From Anaerobacillus arseniciselenatis (GTDB lineage Bacteria; Bacillota; Bacilli; Bacillales; Anaerobacillaceae): a stretch of DNA of 64,000 bases. Under the pieces are notes generated by a model. The model was given only the letters and a program-made list of their open reading frames with translations. It was not told the DNA's origin and made no database searches. Positions 1 through 7,484 of the stretch are shown here, in pieces (the first letter of the stretch is position 1; the number at the start of each line of letters is the position of its first letter). The DNA lies in assembly GCF_001865995.1 (NCBI RefSeq), contig NZ_MLQQ01000026.1:94724-158723 (forward strand), in the 5' to 3' direction. Made by a program: the position numbers and the translations under genes.

Positions 1-318
1 GTCAAAAGTATGATCTTGAAAAGGTAACTCCTGAATATCAGCTTCTAACAGTTGAACTTCGAACCGAAATTGGTTACGATCAACCTTTTTTCGGGCAAGC
101 TCGAGCATTCGGGGACTAAAGTCAACCCCAGTTAACGAAACTCCTTTAGGGTAATACGCTAAGTTTACACCAGTTCCCACCCCAACTTCCAAAACTTCAC
201 CACTTACCTGCTTAAGTAACTCTATACGCCATGCTTCTTTTACCATCTTGTCCATCCGATCGTAAATCCGAGAAATACGGTTATAGCGCTTTATGATTAC
301 ATCTTTGTGATTACTCAT
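1..318 (-). CDS. SAM-dependent methyltransferase, UbiE/Methyltransf_11 type (partial, runs off window start)
   Basis: The reverse strand opens with ATG at 318 and reads without a stop to base 1, giving the first 106 residues. Residues 42-50 (VLEVGVGTG) are the glycine-rich motif I that binds S-adenosylmethionine in class I methyltransferases, and the later VDFSPRML segment carries the acidic residue that normally contacts the ribose. The lead-in with RYNRISRIYDRMD resembles UbiE/phospholipid N-methyltransferase-like proteins. The substrate cannot be told from this part. It is divergently transcribed from the decayed kinase that follows. Confidence 0.85.
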   Translation of the reverse strand, partial: MSNHKDVIIKRYNRISRIYDRMDKMVKEAWRIELLKQVSGEVLEVGVGTGVNLAYYPKGVSLTGVDFSPRMLELARKKVDRNQFRFEVQLLEADIQELPFQDHTFD

Positions 319-424
319 TAGATTAATCGATCCCCTCAGCATATTGTCATCAAAAAAGGACTTTTATGTTATTTTATAGAAGTTATTTGATAGAAATTAT
401 AACAAAAAAAAGGAGACGTACAAA

Positions 425-741
425 TTGTTTAGTCAACTATTACTACAAATTACCTATATCCTTTTTTCATAAAAATGAAACCATCACTAAAACAATATCA
501 CCGATTGATTATCGGTATTTTTTGCGGGATATCGATCTATTTATGTATGATGTATCCAATTTCCTTAGCAGAATAAATTGAGCAGTTAGGTACTCCGTTT
601 TACTCGACTAAAACGAAGGGGATAGGTCTAGGCTTAACCGTTTCATACAGTAGAGTAATTGCAAGCAAGTTAACACAACTTTTGAAACTTTTCCGCTCTG
701 ATGTCGTATATAAAAGTATAGTGATTGCGAGAGGCCTAGAA
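425..741 (+). pseudogene. Decayed 5TM-type sensor histidine kinase remnant
   Basis: A TTG at 425 preceded by AAAGGAG (408-414) starts MFSQLLLQITYILFS and then stops at about 470. A second frame from ATG 475 gives one membrane segment (LIIGIFCGISIYLCMMYPIS) and stops at TAA 574-576. The same frame then continues with QLGTPFYSTKTKGIGLGLTV, the ATP-lid and G2-box end of a histidine kinase. The membrane piece resembles the second helix of the intact 5TM kinase at 2007. The simplest reading is a kinase gene that lost its middle and gathered stops or frameshifts. The 71-codon frame at 366-581 crosses the same DNA and has no recognisable features. Confidence 0.65.
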
Positions 742-776
742 TAGAAAGTTACTTCATCAACGAAAGGAGCAGAGAA

Positions 777-1244
777 ATGGAACAAAGATGGGTTGAGAAA
801 ATGTTAGATGAAAAGCATCACGCAACTGCGTTTAATCGGTCATGTGCATTTTTTTACGATATGGTCGTGTTAGTCGTTGTGTTAGTAATGACCAGTGTTG
901 TCACAACATGGTGGATGGGGCATCAAAGTAATGCTCCTCATAGTCTAGAAGGGGTTCAACTTCGTGAATACATTTTGGAGCATGAATTTCATTTGTTTGT
1001 TATCAATTGGATCGTGTTGGCGACCGTCGGTATTTTGTTTCAATTTATATTTCCTATGATGAAAAGGAAAACGATTGGAATGCGCATGGTAGGATTGTAT
1101 TTAAAAGATGAACATGCGAAAGATATAAGTAAAGGAACTTATTTAAAGAGAGAATGTTTAAAACTTGTGTTGTTCCCTACAATGTTTATAAAAGGGAAAA
1201 GGCCTCTTTACGATAGATTGACGAAAACTTATTTGTTAAAATAA
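777..1244 (+). CDS. RDD family membrane protein
   Basis: 155 residues starting at ATG 777 behind GAAAGGAGCAG. The N-terminal segment AFNRSCAFFYDMVVLVVV has the Arg and Asp spacing of RDD proteins, followed by two or more hydrophobic spans. KRKTIGMRMVGLYL and the terminal LYDRLTKT match the conserved end of the family. RDD proteins are small integral membrane proteins; some act as Na+/H+ antiporters, but most have no known role. Nothing here specifies a substrate. It stands alone between the kinase remnant and a family B hairpin. Confidence 0.75.
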   Translation: MEQRWVEKMLDEKHHATAFNRSCAFFYDMVVLVVVLVMTSVVTTWWMGHQSNAPHSLEGVQLREYILEHEFHLFVINWIVLATVGILFQFIFPMMKRKTIGMRMVGLYLKDEHAKDISKGTYLKRECLKLVLFPTMFIKGKRPLYDRLTKTYLLK

Positions 1245-1260
1245 ATGCTAGAAGAGCAAA

Positions 1261-1388
1261 GGGGGCTGTCCTATAAGTTTCTGGCACCATGCAGAATTTA
1301 CTAAATATAGACGTGTAATTGGTATTATCCGTCTATATTTGGTACCTAACGGTGGCTTACACTTCCTTATGGGGCAAGTCCCTTTCAT
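1261..1388 (+). repeat. Family B hairpin repeat (GTCC...AAATATAGACG type)
   Basis: Outer arms GGGGCTGTCCTATAAG and its imperfect complement near 1360-1380 enclose an inner perfect dyad, AAATATAGACG with CGTCTATATTT. Sister copies lie at 4560, 33756 and 45960, with shorter relatives at 3287, 7293, 11231, 16296, 31838 and 60797. It sits just after a stop codon and probably ends transcription of the RDD gene. Confidence 0.7.
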
Positions 1389-1429
1389 ATGACGACAGAA
1401 ATTAAATACATAAGGTGGGAATTACTTTA

Positions 1430-1720
1430 ATGGATATCGTAACTTTAATTATTATTGCTATTTTTTTAATCGGTTTAATGAGTGCCAATAGAAAAGTAGA
1501 AGAAGAAGAGTCATACATGGCGATTAAGTTTTTTGTTTTTTACATAGTAGGTTTACTTTCGTTTACAGTGAAAGGATTTATTATCCCGATTGGGCTTATT
1601 GTGTTCTTCCTTATTCGACCGAAACTAAAAAATAAACGGGCGAAAACATTTATGGCCTTGTTAGGGTTTGCTGTACTACTTATTAATACAGTTGTCCCTG
1701 CGATAGTGAATTTGTTTTAA
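1430..1720 (+). CDS. Small hypothetical membrane protein
   Basis: 96 residues from ATG 1430, chosen because AAGGTGGGA (1412-1420) is well spaced from it; a GTG at 1415 lies inside that ribosome site. It has about three hydrophobic helices (residues 2-20, 32-62 and 75-95) joined by short charged loops (RKVEEEE, RPKLKNKRAK). No catalytic motif or family is recognised. It is followed by a family A repeat and then a strong terminator, so it appears monocistronic. Confidence 0.6.
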   Translation: MDIVTLIIIAIFLIGLMSANRKVEEEESYMAIKFFVFYIVGLLSFTVKGFIIPIGLIVFFLIRPKLKNKRAKTFMALLGFAVLLINTVVPAIVNLF

Positions 1721-1741
1721 ATCATTTTGCTTTAAGTTAAC

Positions 1742-1862
1742 TGAGTGAATTTCATAATTACCAAAAATGAGCCACATCATGCAATATATAGTTTGCGAAT
1801 GGTTTTGAAGCAACTATATATTGATCTTAGTGGCGAGAATGATGAATTATGAAATTCATTAA
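1742..1862 (+). repeat. Family A structured repeat, copy 1 (forward)
   Basis: A 121 bp element beginning TGAGTGAATTTCATAATTA and ending AATTATGAAATTCATTAA, which are imperfect terminal inverted repeats. Two nested stems lie inside: GCCAC with GTGGC, and CAATATATAG with CTATATATTG. Full relatives are at 17164, 18882, 31338, 34621, 46684 and 47664. It contains no coding capacity, so it resembles a MITE or a mobile structured repeat. Confidence 0.85.
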
Positions 1863-1885
1863 ACTATATATATGGCGATTGTAGT

Positions 1886-1924
1886 AAAAAACCTTATTAA
1901 TCCAAGAGGATTAATAAGGTTTTT
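1886..1924 (+). terminator. Intrinsic terminator, bidirectional
   Basis: Perfect 13 bp stem ACCTTATTAATCC / GGATTAATAAGGT with loop AAGA, flanked by an A-run before and a T-run after. It separates the small membrane protein from the sensor kinase. Confidence 0.9.
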
Positions 1925-2006
1925 ATAGTTTTAACTAAAAAAATCTTTTAATTTTCACAATTTTATAATATTCTATATGTATATTGAAAAATGGAGGATT
2001 TATCCA

Positions 2007-3278
2007 ATGGATGGAATAGAGTCTTTATTACTAAACTTACTCTTTTTAATTGTTTTCCTTTTATTTGTGCCTCTTTTTTTAGAAAAAAGTTTGAAGACGC
2101 TACCAATTAAGTTAAAGAAAAGCATCATTATATTTTCATTTTGTATTGCAATAGTAAGTAGTATGTCATTTCCTATTACTGCAGTTGAAGGATTTATTTT
2201 TGATTTGCGCTGGATTCCACTAGTCATTGGAATTTTATATGGGGGGATTCCGGTAGGTATTCTTTTGGCCACAATAACAATTGGATATCGATTTTTAATA
2301 GGTGGAGAAGGTGTAATTCCGAATTTAATTGTTTGCGTTTTTCTCGTGACTTTATCGATCTTATTAATAAAAAGGTTTAATAGTTTGATAAAGAAAAATA
2401 GAATTAAAATGGTTACTAGTTTTTCGTTGACAGCTGGACTTTTACAATTAATTGTTTTTTACGCCATTTTTCGAGTACCTGTAAGCGGCCTAGAGATACT
2501 TACGTATTCCGTATTACTAGTTTTTTCCGCTTTTATCGTCATTTACACGTTAGAAATTATAAGAGAAGAAAATATGATCAACCAAAAGTTGTTTGAGGCT
2601 GAAAAGATGAAAATCGTCAGTCATCTAGCTTCTTCTGTTTCTCATGAAGTTCGAAATCCACTAACGGTCGTTAGAGGTTTTTTGCAAATGATGGAGCAAA
2701 CAGAAATGTCGCGTTACGAGCAAAAAAAGTTTTTAAAAATATCGATGGATGAAATTGATCGCGCTAACATTATTATTGGTGACTATTTATCTTTTGCAAA
2801 GCCGACCGAACAAAATATGGAAATACTTAATCTAAAAAAAGAATTTCAACGAGCAATAGATATGATTAAACCGATGGCAAATATGAATTCAGTAGAAATA
2901 ACTACAAAAATTGAATCTTGTTACATTAAAGGTCAATCACAACTTTTTCAACAATGCTTACTTAATATTTTAAAAAATTGCATCGAAGCTATGCCGGAAA
3001 GTGGAGAGCTTTCAATAGAGACAAAGAAAGATAAAAAATTGGTATATATTATAATTGAAGACAACGGTCATGGGATGTCAAAAGAGCAGTTAGTTAGAAT
3101 TGGAGAGCCTTATTTTACAACGAAGGGTAGTGGTGGAACAGGCCTTGGCATGATGACAGTGAAGCGGATTGTAGATATGTTAGATGGGAGAATACATATA
3201 TCGAGTGAACTAAATAAAGGAACACGGTTTGAAATTTCTATACCAGTTGTAGAGAGTGAAAAGGGTCAAAGTGCATAA
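2007..3278 (+). CDS. Sensor histidine kinase with 5TM-5TMR_LYT input domain (sporulation kinase-like)
   Basis: 423 residues from ATG 2007, preceded at good distance by GGAGGA (1993-1998); an ATG at 1977 lacks such a site. The N-terminal half holds the membrane domain with FDLRWIPLVIGILYGG, typical of 5TM-5TMR_LYT sensors. The phospho-accepting His is residue 213 in SHEVRNP, followed by the N box (NILKNCIEAMP), G1 (DNGHGM) and G2 (GTGLGMM). The arrangement matches the Bacillus sporulation kinase group that feeds Spo0F. There is no partner response regulator beside it, as is usual for such orphan kinases. The signal it senses is unknown. Confidence 0.85.
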   Translation: MDGIESLLLNLLFLIVFLLFVPLFLEKSLKTLPIKLKKSIIIFSFCIAIVSSMSFPITAVEGFIFDLRWIPLVIGILYGGIPVGILLATITIGYRFLIGGEGVIPNLIVCVFLVTLSILLIKRFNSLIKKNRIKMVTSFSLTAGLLQLIVFYAIFRVPVSGLEILTYSVLLVFSAFIVIYTLEIIREENMINQKLFEAEKMKIVSHLASSVSHEVRNPLTVVRGFLQMMEQTEMSRYEQKKFLKISMDEIDRANIIIGDYLSFAKPTEQNMEILNLKKEFQRAIDMIKPMANMNSVEITTKIESCYIKGQSQLFQQCLLNILKNCIEAMPESGELSIETKKDKKLVYIIIEDNGHGMSKEQLVRIGEPYFTTKGSGGTGLGMMTVKRIVDMLDGRIHISSELNKGTRFEISIPVVESEKGQSA

Positions 3279-3286
3279 TAAAAAAT

Positions 3287-3390
3287 AGGACTGTCCCATA
3301 ATAACGGGTTCTGTTTCCTATCGCAAAAAAACTATTTACAAGCATATATTTCACTTAATTGGTACACAATTGTGCCTTGAAATATGTAAT
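3287..3390 (+). repeat. Degenerate family B repeat with nested palindromes
   Basis: AGGACTGTCCCATAATAA at the start resembles the family B outer arm. Further on, GGTACACAATTGTGCC (3361-3376) is a near-perfect palindrome, flanked by CATATATTTCA and TTGAAATATG as outer arms. It follows the kinase stop directly. Confidence 0.5.
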
Positions 3391-3397
3391 CAAAATA

Positions 3398-3434
3398 AAA
3401 ATGGGTCAGTTCATTATGAACCGACCTATTTTTA
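3398..3434 (+). terminator. Intrinsic terminator after the sensor kinase
   Basis: ATGGGTCAGTTC pairs with GAACCGACCTAT (one mismatch, one wobble) and is followed by TTTTTA. This hairpin lies within a 61-codon open frame (3370-3555) that is therefore unlikely to be a gene. Confidence 0.75.
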
Positions 3435-3570
3435 TTTGCTTCTTGTACTAACGCTATCAGTTAATGCACGATGGATGTTGTACAATAGAGCAACACTTTT
3501 CTTAGTAGGATTTTCTATTTATTCCATGTATACTACAAAGAAGATATTTACATAGAAAGAGGTAACTTTT

Positions 3571-4551
3571 ATGATGAAAAAAATCCCGTTACAAAAAAGA
3601 AACATAACAAATAGTCGACTCGTATTTGGCTGCATGGGATTAGGGGGAGGGTGGAACCACAATCCGATTACAGAAGATGACATCCTCCAAGCAGAACGAG
3701 CGATTGATGCAGCTTTCTCGATCGGAATTACGATGTTTGATCATGCTGATATTTATACGTTTGGCAAGGCTGAAAAAGTATTTGGTGAAGTATTAAAACG
3801 TCGTCCTGAGTTAAGAGAGCAAATCGTCTTACAGTCGAAGTGTGGTATTCGTTTTCCGGAAGGAGAAATTCCGAACCGGTATGATTTTTCAACAGAACAT
3901 ATCATTAACTCAGTTGAAGAGAGTTTGTCCAGGCTCGGCGTAGAGTCATTAGATGTTCTATTATTACACCGGCCAGATCCGTTAATGGATCCAGAAGAAG
4001 TCGCTGATACCTTTGAGATTTTAGAAAAATCAGGGAAAGTTCGCCACTTTGGGGTGTCGAATATGAATGTTGCTCAAATGAAATTTTTGCAAAAATATTG
4101 TTCAGTTCCACTTGTCGTTAACCAACTAGAATTGAACTTACATAAGTTAGATTGGCTCGAACACGGAGTATTAGTAAATCAACAAGCTGGAGAAAACGTT
4201 AATTTTTCTGATGGGATCATTGAGCATTGCCAGCTTGAAGGCATTCAAATCCAAGCGTGGGGACCGTTAGCGAAAGGAATTTATTCAGGTAGTGAGGTAG
4301 AAAAAACTACTGAGTCCTATTTACAAACAAAAAAATTAGTCGAAGAAATGGCAGCAAAAAAAGAGACGACATTAGAGGCGATTGTTCTTGGCTGGTTAAT
4401 GCGCCACCCAGCGATGATCCAACCGGTCATCGGTACAGCAAATGTTGAGCGAATTAAAAACTGTGAAGATGCATTACGTCAATCCCAACAAATGGCGCGC
4501 GAAGAATGGTATAGCCTTTATGTCGCTTCTCGTGGAAAGTTAATGCCGTAA
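3571..4551 (+). CDS. Aldo/keto reductase (YcsN-like)
   Basis: 326 residues (ATG 3571, or 3574) after AAAGAGGT. This is a TIM-barrel NADPH-dependent oxidoreductase. The catalytic tetrad of the family is visible: Asp and Tyr in FDHADIYTFG, Lys in LQSKCGIRF, and His in LLLHRPDP. The C-terminal QPVIGTANVERI segment is the nucleotide-phosphate contact region. Length and the insert around residues 180-205 fit the YcsN/YdhF group rather than the shorter YtbE type. The physiological substrate is unknown. It is followed by a family B hairpin, so it is probably transcribed alone. Confidence 0.88.
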   Translation: MMKKIPLQKRNITNSRLVFGCMGLGGGWNHNPITEDDILQAERAIDAAFSIGITMFDHADIYTFGKAEKVFGEVLKRRPELREQIVLQSKCGIRFPEGEIPNRYDFSTEHIINSVEESLSRLGVESLDVLLLHRPDPLMDPEEVADTFEILEKSGKVRHFGVSNMNVAQMKFLQKYCSVPLVVNQLELNLHKLDWLEHGVLVNQQAGENVNFSDGIIEHCQLEGIQIQAWGPLAKGIYSGSEVEKTTESYLQTKKLVEEMAAKKETTLEAIVLGWLMRHPAMIQPVIGTANVERIKNCEDALRQSQQMAREEWYSLYVASRGKLMP

Positions 4552-4559
4552 CGATTTAG

Positions 4560-4685
4560 AAGGGACAGTCCTATAAGTGTCTGACACCATTTAGAACTTG
4601 CTAAATATATACGTATAAATTTTTTAGCCGTATATATTTGGTGCCTAACGATGTCTGACACTTTCTTTAGGATCGTCCCTTTTTG
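4560..4685 (+). repeat. Family B hairpin repeat
   Basis: Outer arms GGGACAGTCCTATAAGTGTC and their complement near 4655-4680 enclose AAATATATACG / CGTATATATTT. Compared with the copy at 1261 both arms changed together (GACG/CGTC there, TACG/CGTA here), which indicates conserved pairing. It lies directly downstream of the reductase and ends in CCCTTTTTG. Confidence 0.75.
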
Positions 4686-4753
4686 TAACTAATTCTTGTC
4701 ATAAACGACTATTAGTTTATATAGAATACTCACAAAAGGAGAGTGAGATAAAG

Positions 4754-5206
4754 TTGGCATCGCTATTTATTATTTTTGTACCGATCATTATAATCGTTTT
4801 AGTTATTTTATTGATCACCGCAGTAAGGGGAAATTCAGAAAGAGGAGGCGAGGAAATGATTAAAAATGTTTACGTTTACTTAGTGTTATTTGCGACGTTA
4901 ATGATGACGATTGGTGGGAGTGTAGCAGCGTTTATGGCGGCTGCTGACATTGTCGCTCCTACACCTTATTATCAATCTTTTGAAGAATATAAAAGGTGGA
5001 GTGGTGGACCTGAAAAACCTGGTGAAGAATCCCAACAATTATCTGAAGAAGAATTAAGAAGAAACTATGATTCGATGGTCGCCTCACATAAAGAAAATGC
5101 GGTCGAAAGAGCTAAAAATAATTTGATTAAAAGCTTCGGATGGATTGTCATTCCTTTACCAATTTTTATTTATTTCCAACGGCAGTTAAATAGGAAAAGA
5201 GATTAG
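4754..5206 (+). CDS. Hypothetical membrane protein with two possible starts
   Basis: The longest supported reading starts at TTG 4754 after AAGGAGAG and gives 150 residues: an N-terminal helix (residues 3-23), a second helix (36-60), a hydrophilic stretch rich in Glu (65-120), and a third helix near 127-142. A very strong site, AGAGGAGGCGAGG, lies just before ATG 4856, so a shorter 116-residue product that lacks the first helix is equally possible. The segment after the second start resembles the DUF5671-type membrane family, but this is a weak recognition. No function can be assigned. Confidence 0.5.
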   Translation: MASLFIIFVPIIIIVLVILLITAVRGNSERGGEEMIKNVYVYLVLFATLMMTIGGSVAAFMAAADIVAPTPYYQSFEEYKRWSGGPEKPGEESQQLSEEELRRNYDSMVASHKENAVERAKNNLIKSFGWIVIPLPIFIYFQRQLNRKRD

Positions 5207-5275
5207 TGATTGTTATGAAGTATAAGAGGTTTGGATGGTAACGGTCATTGACTATTTTTCCCGAGCGACTGATAA

Positions 5276-5313
5276 AGCAGTAGTTTTAGTTAATAAACTA
5301 CTGCTTCTGCTTA
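5276..5313 (+). terminator. Hairpin, probable terminator
   Basis: GCAGTAGTTT pairs perfectly with AAACTACTGC around an eight-base loop, followed by TTCTGCTTATT. It lacks a clean T-run, so efficiency is uncertain. It lies between the membrane protein and pepF. Confidence 0.6.
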
Positions 5314-5459
5314 TTAAGGAGTACAGTGGGCTGAAAACTAGTAGATATAACTAATAAAACAATGTATTGATAATTACAAATATTTTGTCATTAAAATGGA
5401 ATTAAGTTATAATAAAATCATTAGAGTTACGAAATAAATGGAAAAGGAGCTCACAAACT

Positions 5460-7262
5460 ATGGCAAAAAAAACACTCAGAAGTGAGGTTCCAGTTGAATT
5501 AACGTGGGATCTAACCGATTTATTTGCATCAAAAGAAGATTGGGAAAAAGAACTGGCTGCTGTTCAAGAAGATATTGTGACAGTAACTCAATTTAAAGGG
5601 CGATTAGGTGAAGGGGCAAAAGTTTTACTAGATTGTCTTAATGCACAAGAAGAACTTTTTAAAAGAGTTGTGCTAGTAGCCACATATGCGAGATTAAAGC
5701 AAACCGAAGATGGTACAAACCCAGATGCACAAGCAAATTCCTCTCGAACAGGTGCAGCTCTAGCGACAGTGCAGGCAGCTCTTTCGTTTATTGAATCTGA
5801 AATTCTCTCTTTACCGGATGGAACGGTTGAAATGTACATAGAAAAAGAAAAAGAGTTAGAGGATTTCCGTCAAAACTTAGAAGAGCTTTTAGAAAAGAAG
5901 CCACACACATTAAGTCTAGAAACAGAGGAAGTGTTAGCTTCTTTAGGACAAGTTCTTTCGTCACCTTATACGACTTATGAAACGAGTAAATCATCAGACA
6001 TGGACTTCCCTTCTTTCAAAGATGGAAAAGGAAATGAACTACCGTTAACATTTGCTTTATTTGAAGACCGTTATGAATTATCGGCGGATACTGATGTGCG
6101 CCGTAACGCTTACGATGCTTTTTGCGAAACTTTGAAAAAATATAAAAATACATTTGCAGCCACTTATTCAACTGAGATTAAGAAGCAAGTTGTATTAGCG
6201 CGCCAACGTAAATATGAAAGCGTAACACATATGTTGCTCCAACCACATCAAGTAACATTAGAAATGTATAACAATCAGTTAGACATTATTCAAGAAGAGC
6301 TAGCTCCACATATGCGCCGTTTTGCTGAATTGAAAAAACGTGTGCTTGGCTTAGATACAATGAAGTTTTGTGATTTGAAAGCACCGCTTGATCCTGAATT
6401 TAATCCAGCGACTACGTATGAAGAAGCGTCAGAAACGATTTTAAAATCGTTAGAAGTAATGGGGCCGGAATATCACTCAGTCATGAAAAAAGCGTTAACA
6501 GAGCGCTGGGTAGATTTAGCTGAAAATGTTGGAAAAGCAACAGGGGCTTTTTGTTCAAGTCCGTATGGTGTCCATCCGTTTATTTTATTAACATGGACAA
6601 ATACGATGAGAGGTGCGTTTATCCTTACGCATGAATTAGGACATGCTGGTCACTTTTATTTTGCTGGTGGACACCAACGATACGTGAATACACGCCCATC
6701 ACTTTATTTTATTGAGGCGCCGTCAACTATTAATGAATTGTTATTAAGTCAGCATTTATTAAAAACGATAGAAGATAAACGCATGAAGCGTTGGTTATTA
6801 TTACAATCGTTAGGTACGTACTACCATAATTTCGTCACTCATTTATTAGAAGGTGAACTGCAACGTAGAATTTATGAATTAGCTGAAGCAGGAAAACCAA
6901 TTACTGCTGTAACTCTTAGCGAACAGAAGAAAGAGCTATTGGAAAAATTCTGGGGAGATACAGTAGAAATTGATGAAGGAGCAAGCCTAACTTGGATGCG
7001 CCAACCTCACTACTACATGGGCTTATATCCGTACACGTATTCTGCTGGACTGACAGCATCAACAGCGGTTGCTCAATTAATTGAAGAGGAAGGCCAACCC
7101 GCAGTTGACCGTTGGTTAGAAGTGTTAAAAGCAGGTGGCACGATGAAGCCACTTGAATTAATGAAACATGCCGGCGTCGATATGTCGACACCAGCACCGA
7201 TCCGTAAAGCGGTAGCTTATGTAGGGTCGTTAATCGACGAATTAGAGAAGAGTTATGAGTAA
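5460..7262 (+). CDS. pepF: Oligoendopeptidase F
   Basis: 600 residues, the usual length for this M3B zinc metallopeptidase, starting at ATG 5460 behind AAAAGGAGCTCAC. The zinc site HELGH is at residues 391-395, with the downstream Glu ligand expected in FIEAPSTINELL. The N-terminal PepF domain is the long helical region before it. The enzyme cleaves short peptides (about 7-17 residues) in the cytoplasm and serves peptide turnover. It stands alone, ended by a family B-type terminator 30 bp downstream. Confidence 0.93.
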   Translation: MAKKTLRSEVPVELTWDLTDLFASKEDWEKELAAVQEDIVTVTQFKGRLGEGAKVLLDCLNAQEELFKRVVLVATYARLKQTEDGTNPDAQANSSRTGAALATVQAALSFIESEILSLPDGTVEMYIEKEKELEDFRQNLEELLEKKPHTLSLETEEVLASLGQVLSSPYTTYETSKSSDMDFPSFKDGKGNELPLTFALFEDRYELSADTDVRRNAYDAFCETLKKYKNTFAATYSTEIKKQVVLARQRKYESVTHMLLQPHQVTLEMYNNQLDIIQEELAPHMRRFAELKKRVLGLDTMKFCDLKAPLDPEFNPATTYEEASETILKSLEVMGPEYHSVMKKALTERWVDLAENVGKATGAFCSSPYGVHPFILLTWTNTMRGAFILTHELGHAGHFYFAGGHQRYVNTRPSLYFIEAPSTINELLLSQHLLKTIEDKRMKRWLLLQSLGTYYHNFVTHLLEGELQRRIYELAEAGKPITAVTLSEQKKELLEKFWGDTVEIDEGASLTWMRQPHYYMGLYPYTYSAGLTASTAVAQLIEEEGQPAVDRWLEVLKAGGTMKPLELMKHAGVDMSTPAPIRKAVAYVGSLIDELEKSYE

Positions 7263-7292
7263 TCATTTGGAAAACTAAAAAGTTTTATTTTT

Positions 7293-7352
7293 AATGAAGG
7301 GACTGTCCAAAAAGAAAGTGTCAAACACTTATTGGACAGCCCCTTCATTTTC
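7293..7352 (+). terminator. Terminator hairpin of family B type
   Basis: AATGAAGGGACTGTCCAA pairs with TTGGACAGCCCCTTCATT (one mismatch) around a loop carrying GTGTCAAACACTTA. It is a compact family B relative and follows pepF. Confidence 0.85.
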
Positions 7353-7357
7353 TATGA

Positions 7358-7402
7358 CAATGTGACGTTTGCAACCGGCAGGAGAGTAGAAACGTCACAT
7401 TG
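7358..7402. promoter_or_regulatory. Perfect 13 bp dyad upstream of the EamA exporter
   Basis: CAATGTGACGTTT (7358-7370) is exactly repeated in reverse complement as AAACGTCACATTG (7390-7402), 19 bases apart. No T-run follows, so it is not a typical terminator. It lies 83 bp before the transporter start and could be a regulator operator or an RNA hairpin. Confidence 0.45.
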
Positions 7403-7484
7403 ATGCTTAATTAATACTGGAGATTGAGAGTTTTCAAGTATGTTATCATGATACTAACTTACATCCATATAAAAGGAGGAGGAC

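Noticed and set aside
366..581. 71-codon forward frame
   Set aside because: No ribosome site and no recognisable domain; it crosses the kinase remnant in another frame.
3370..3555. 61-codon forward frame
   Set aside because: It contains a clear terminator hairpin and lacks a ribosome site.
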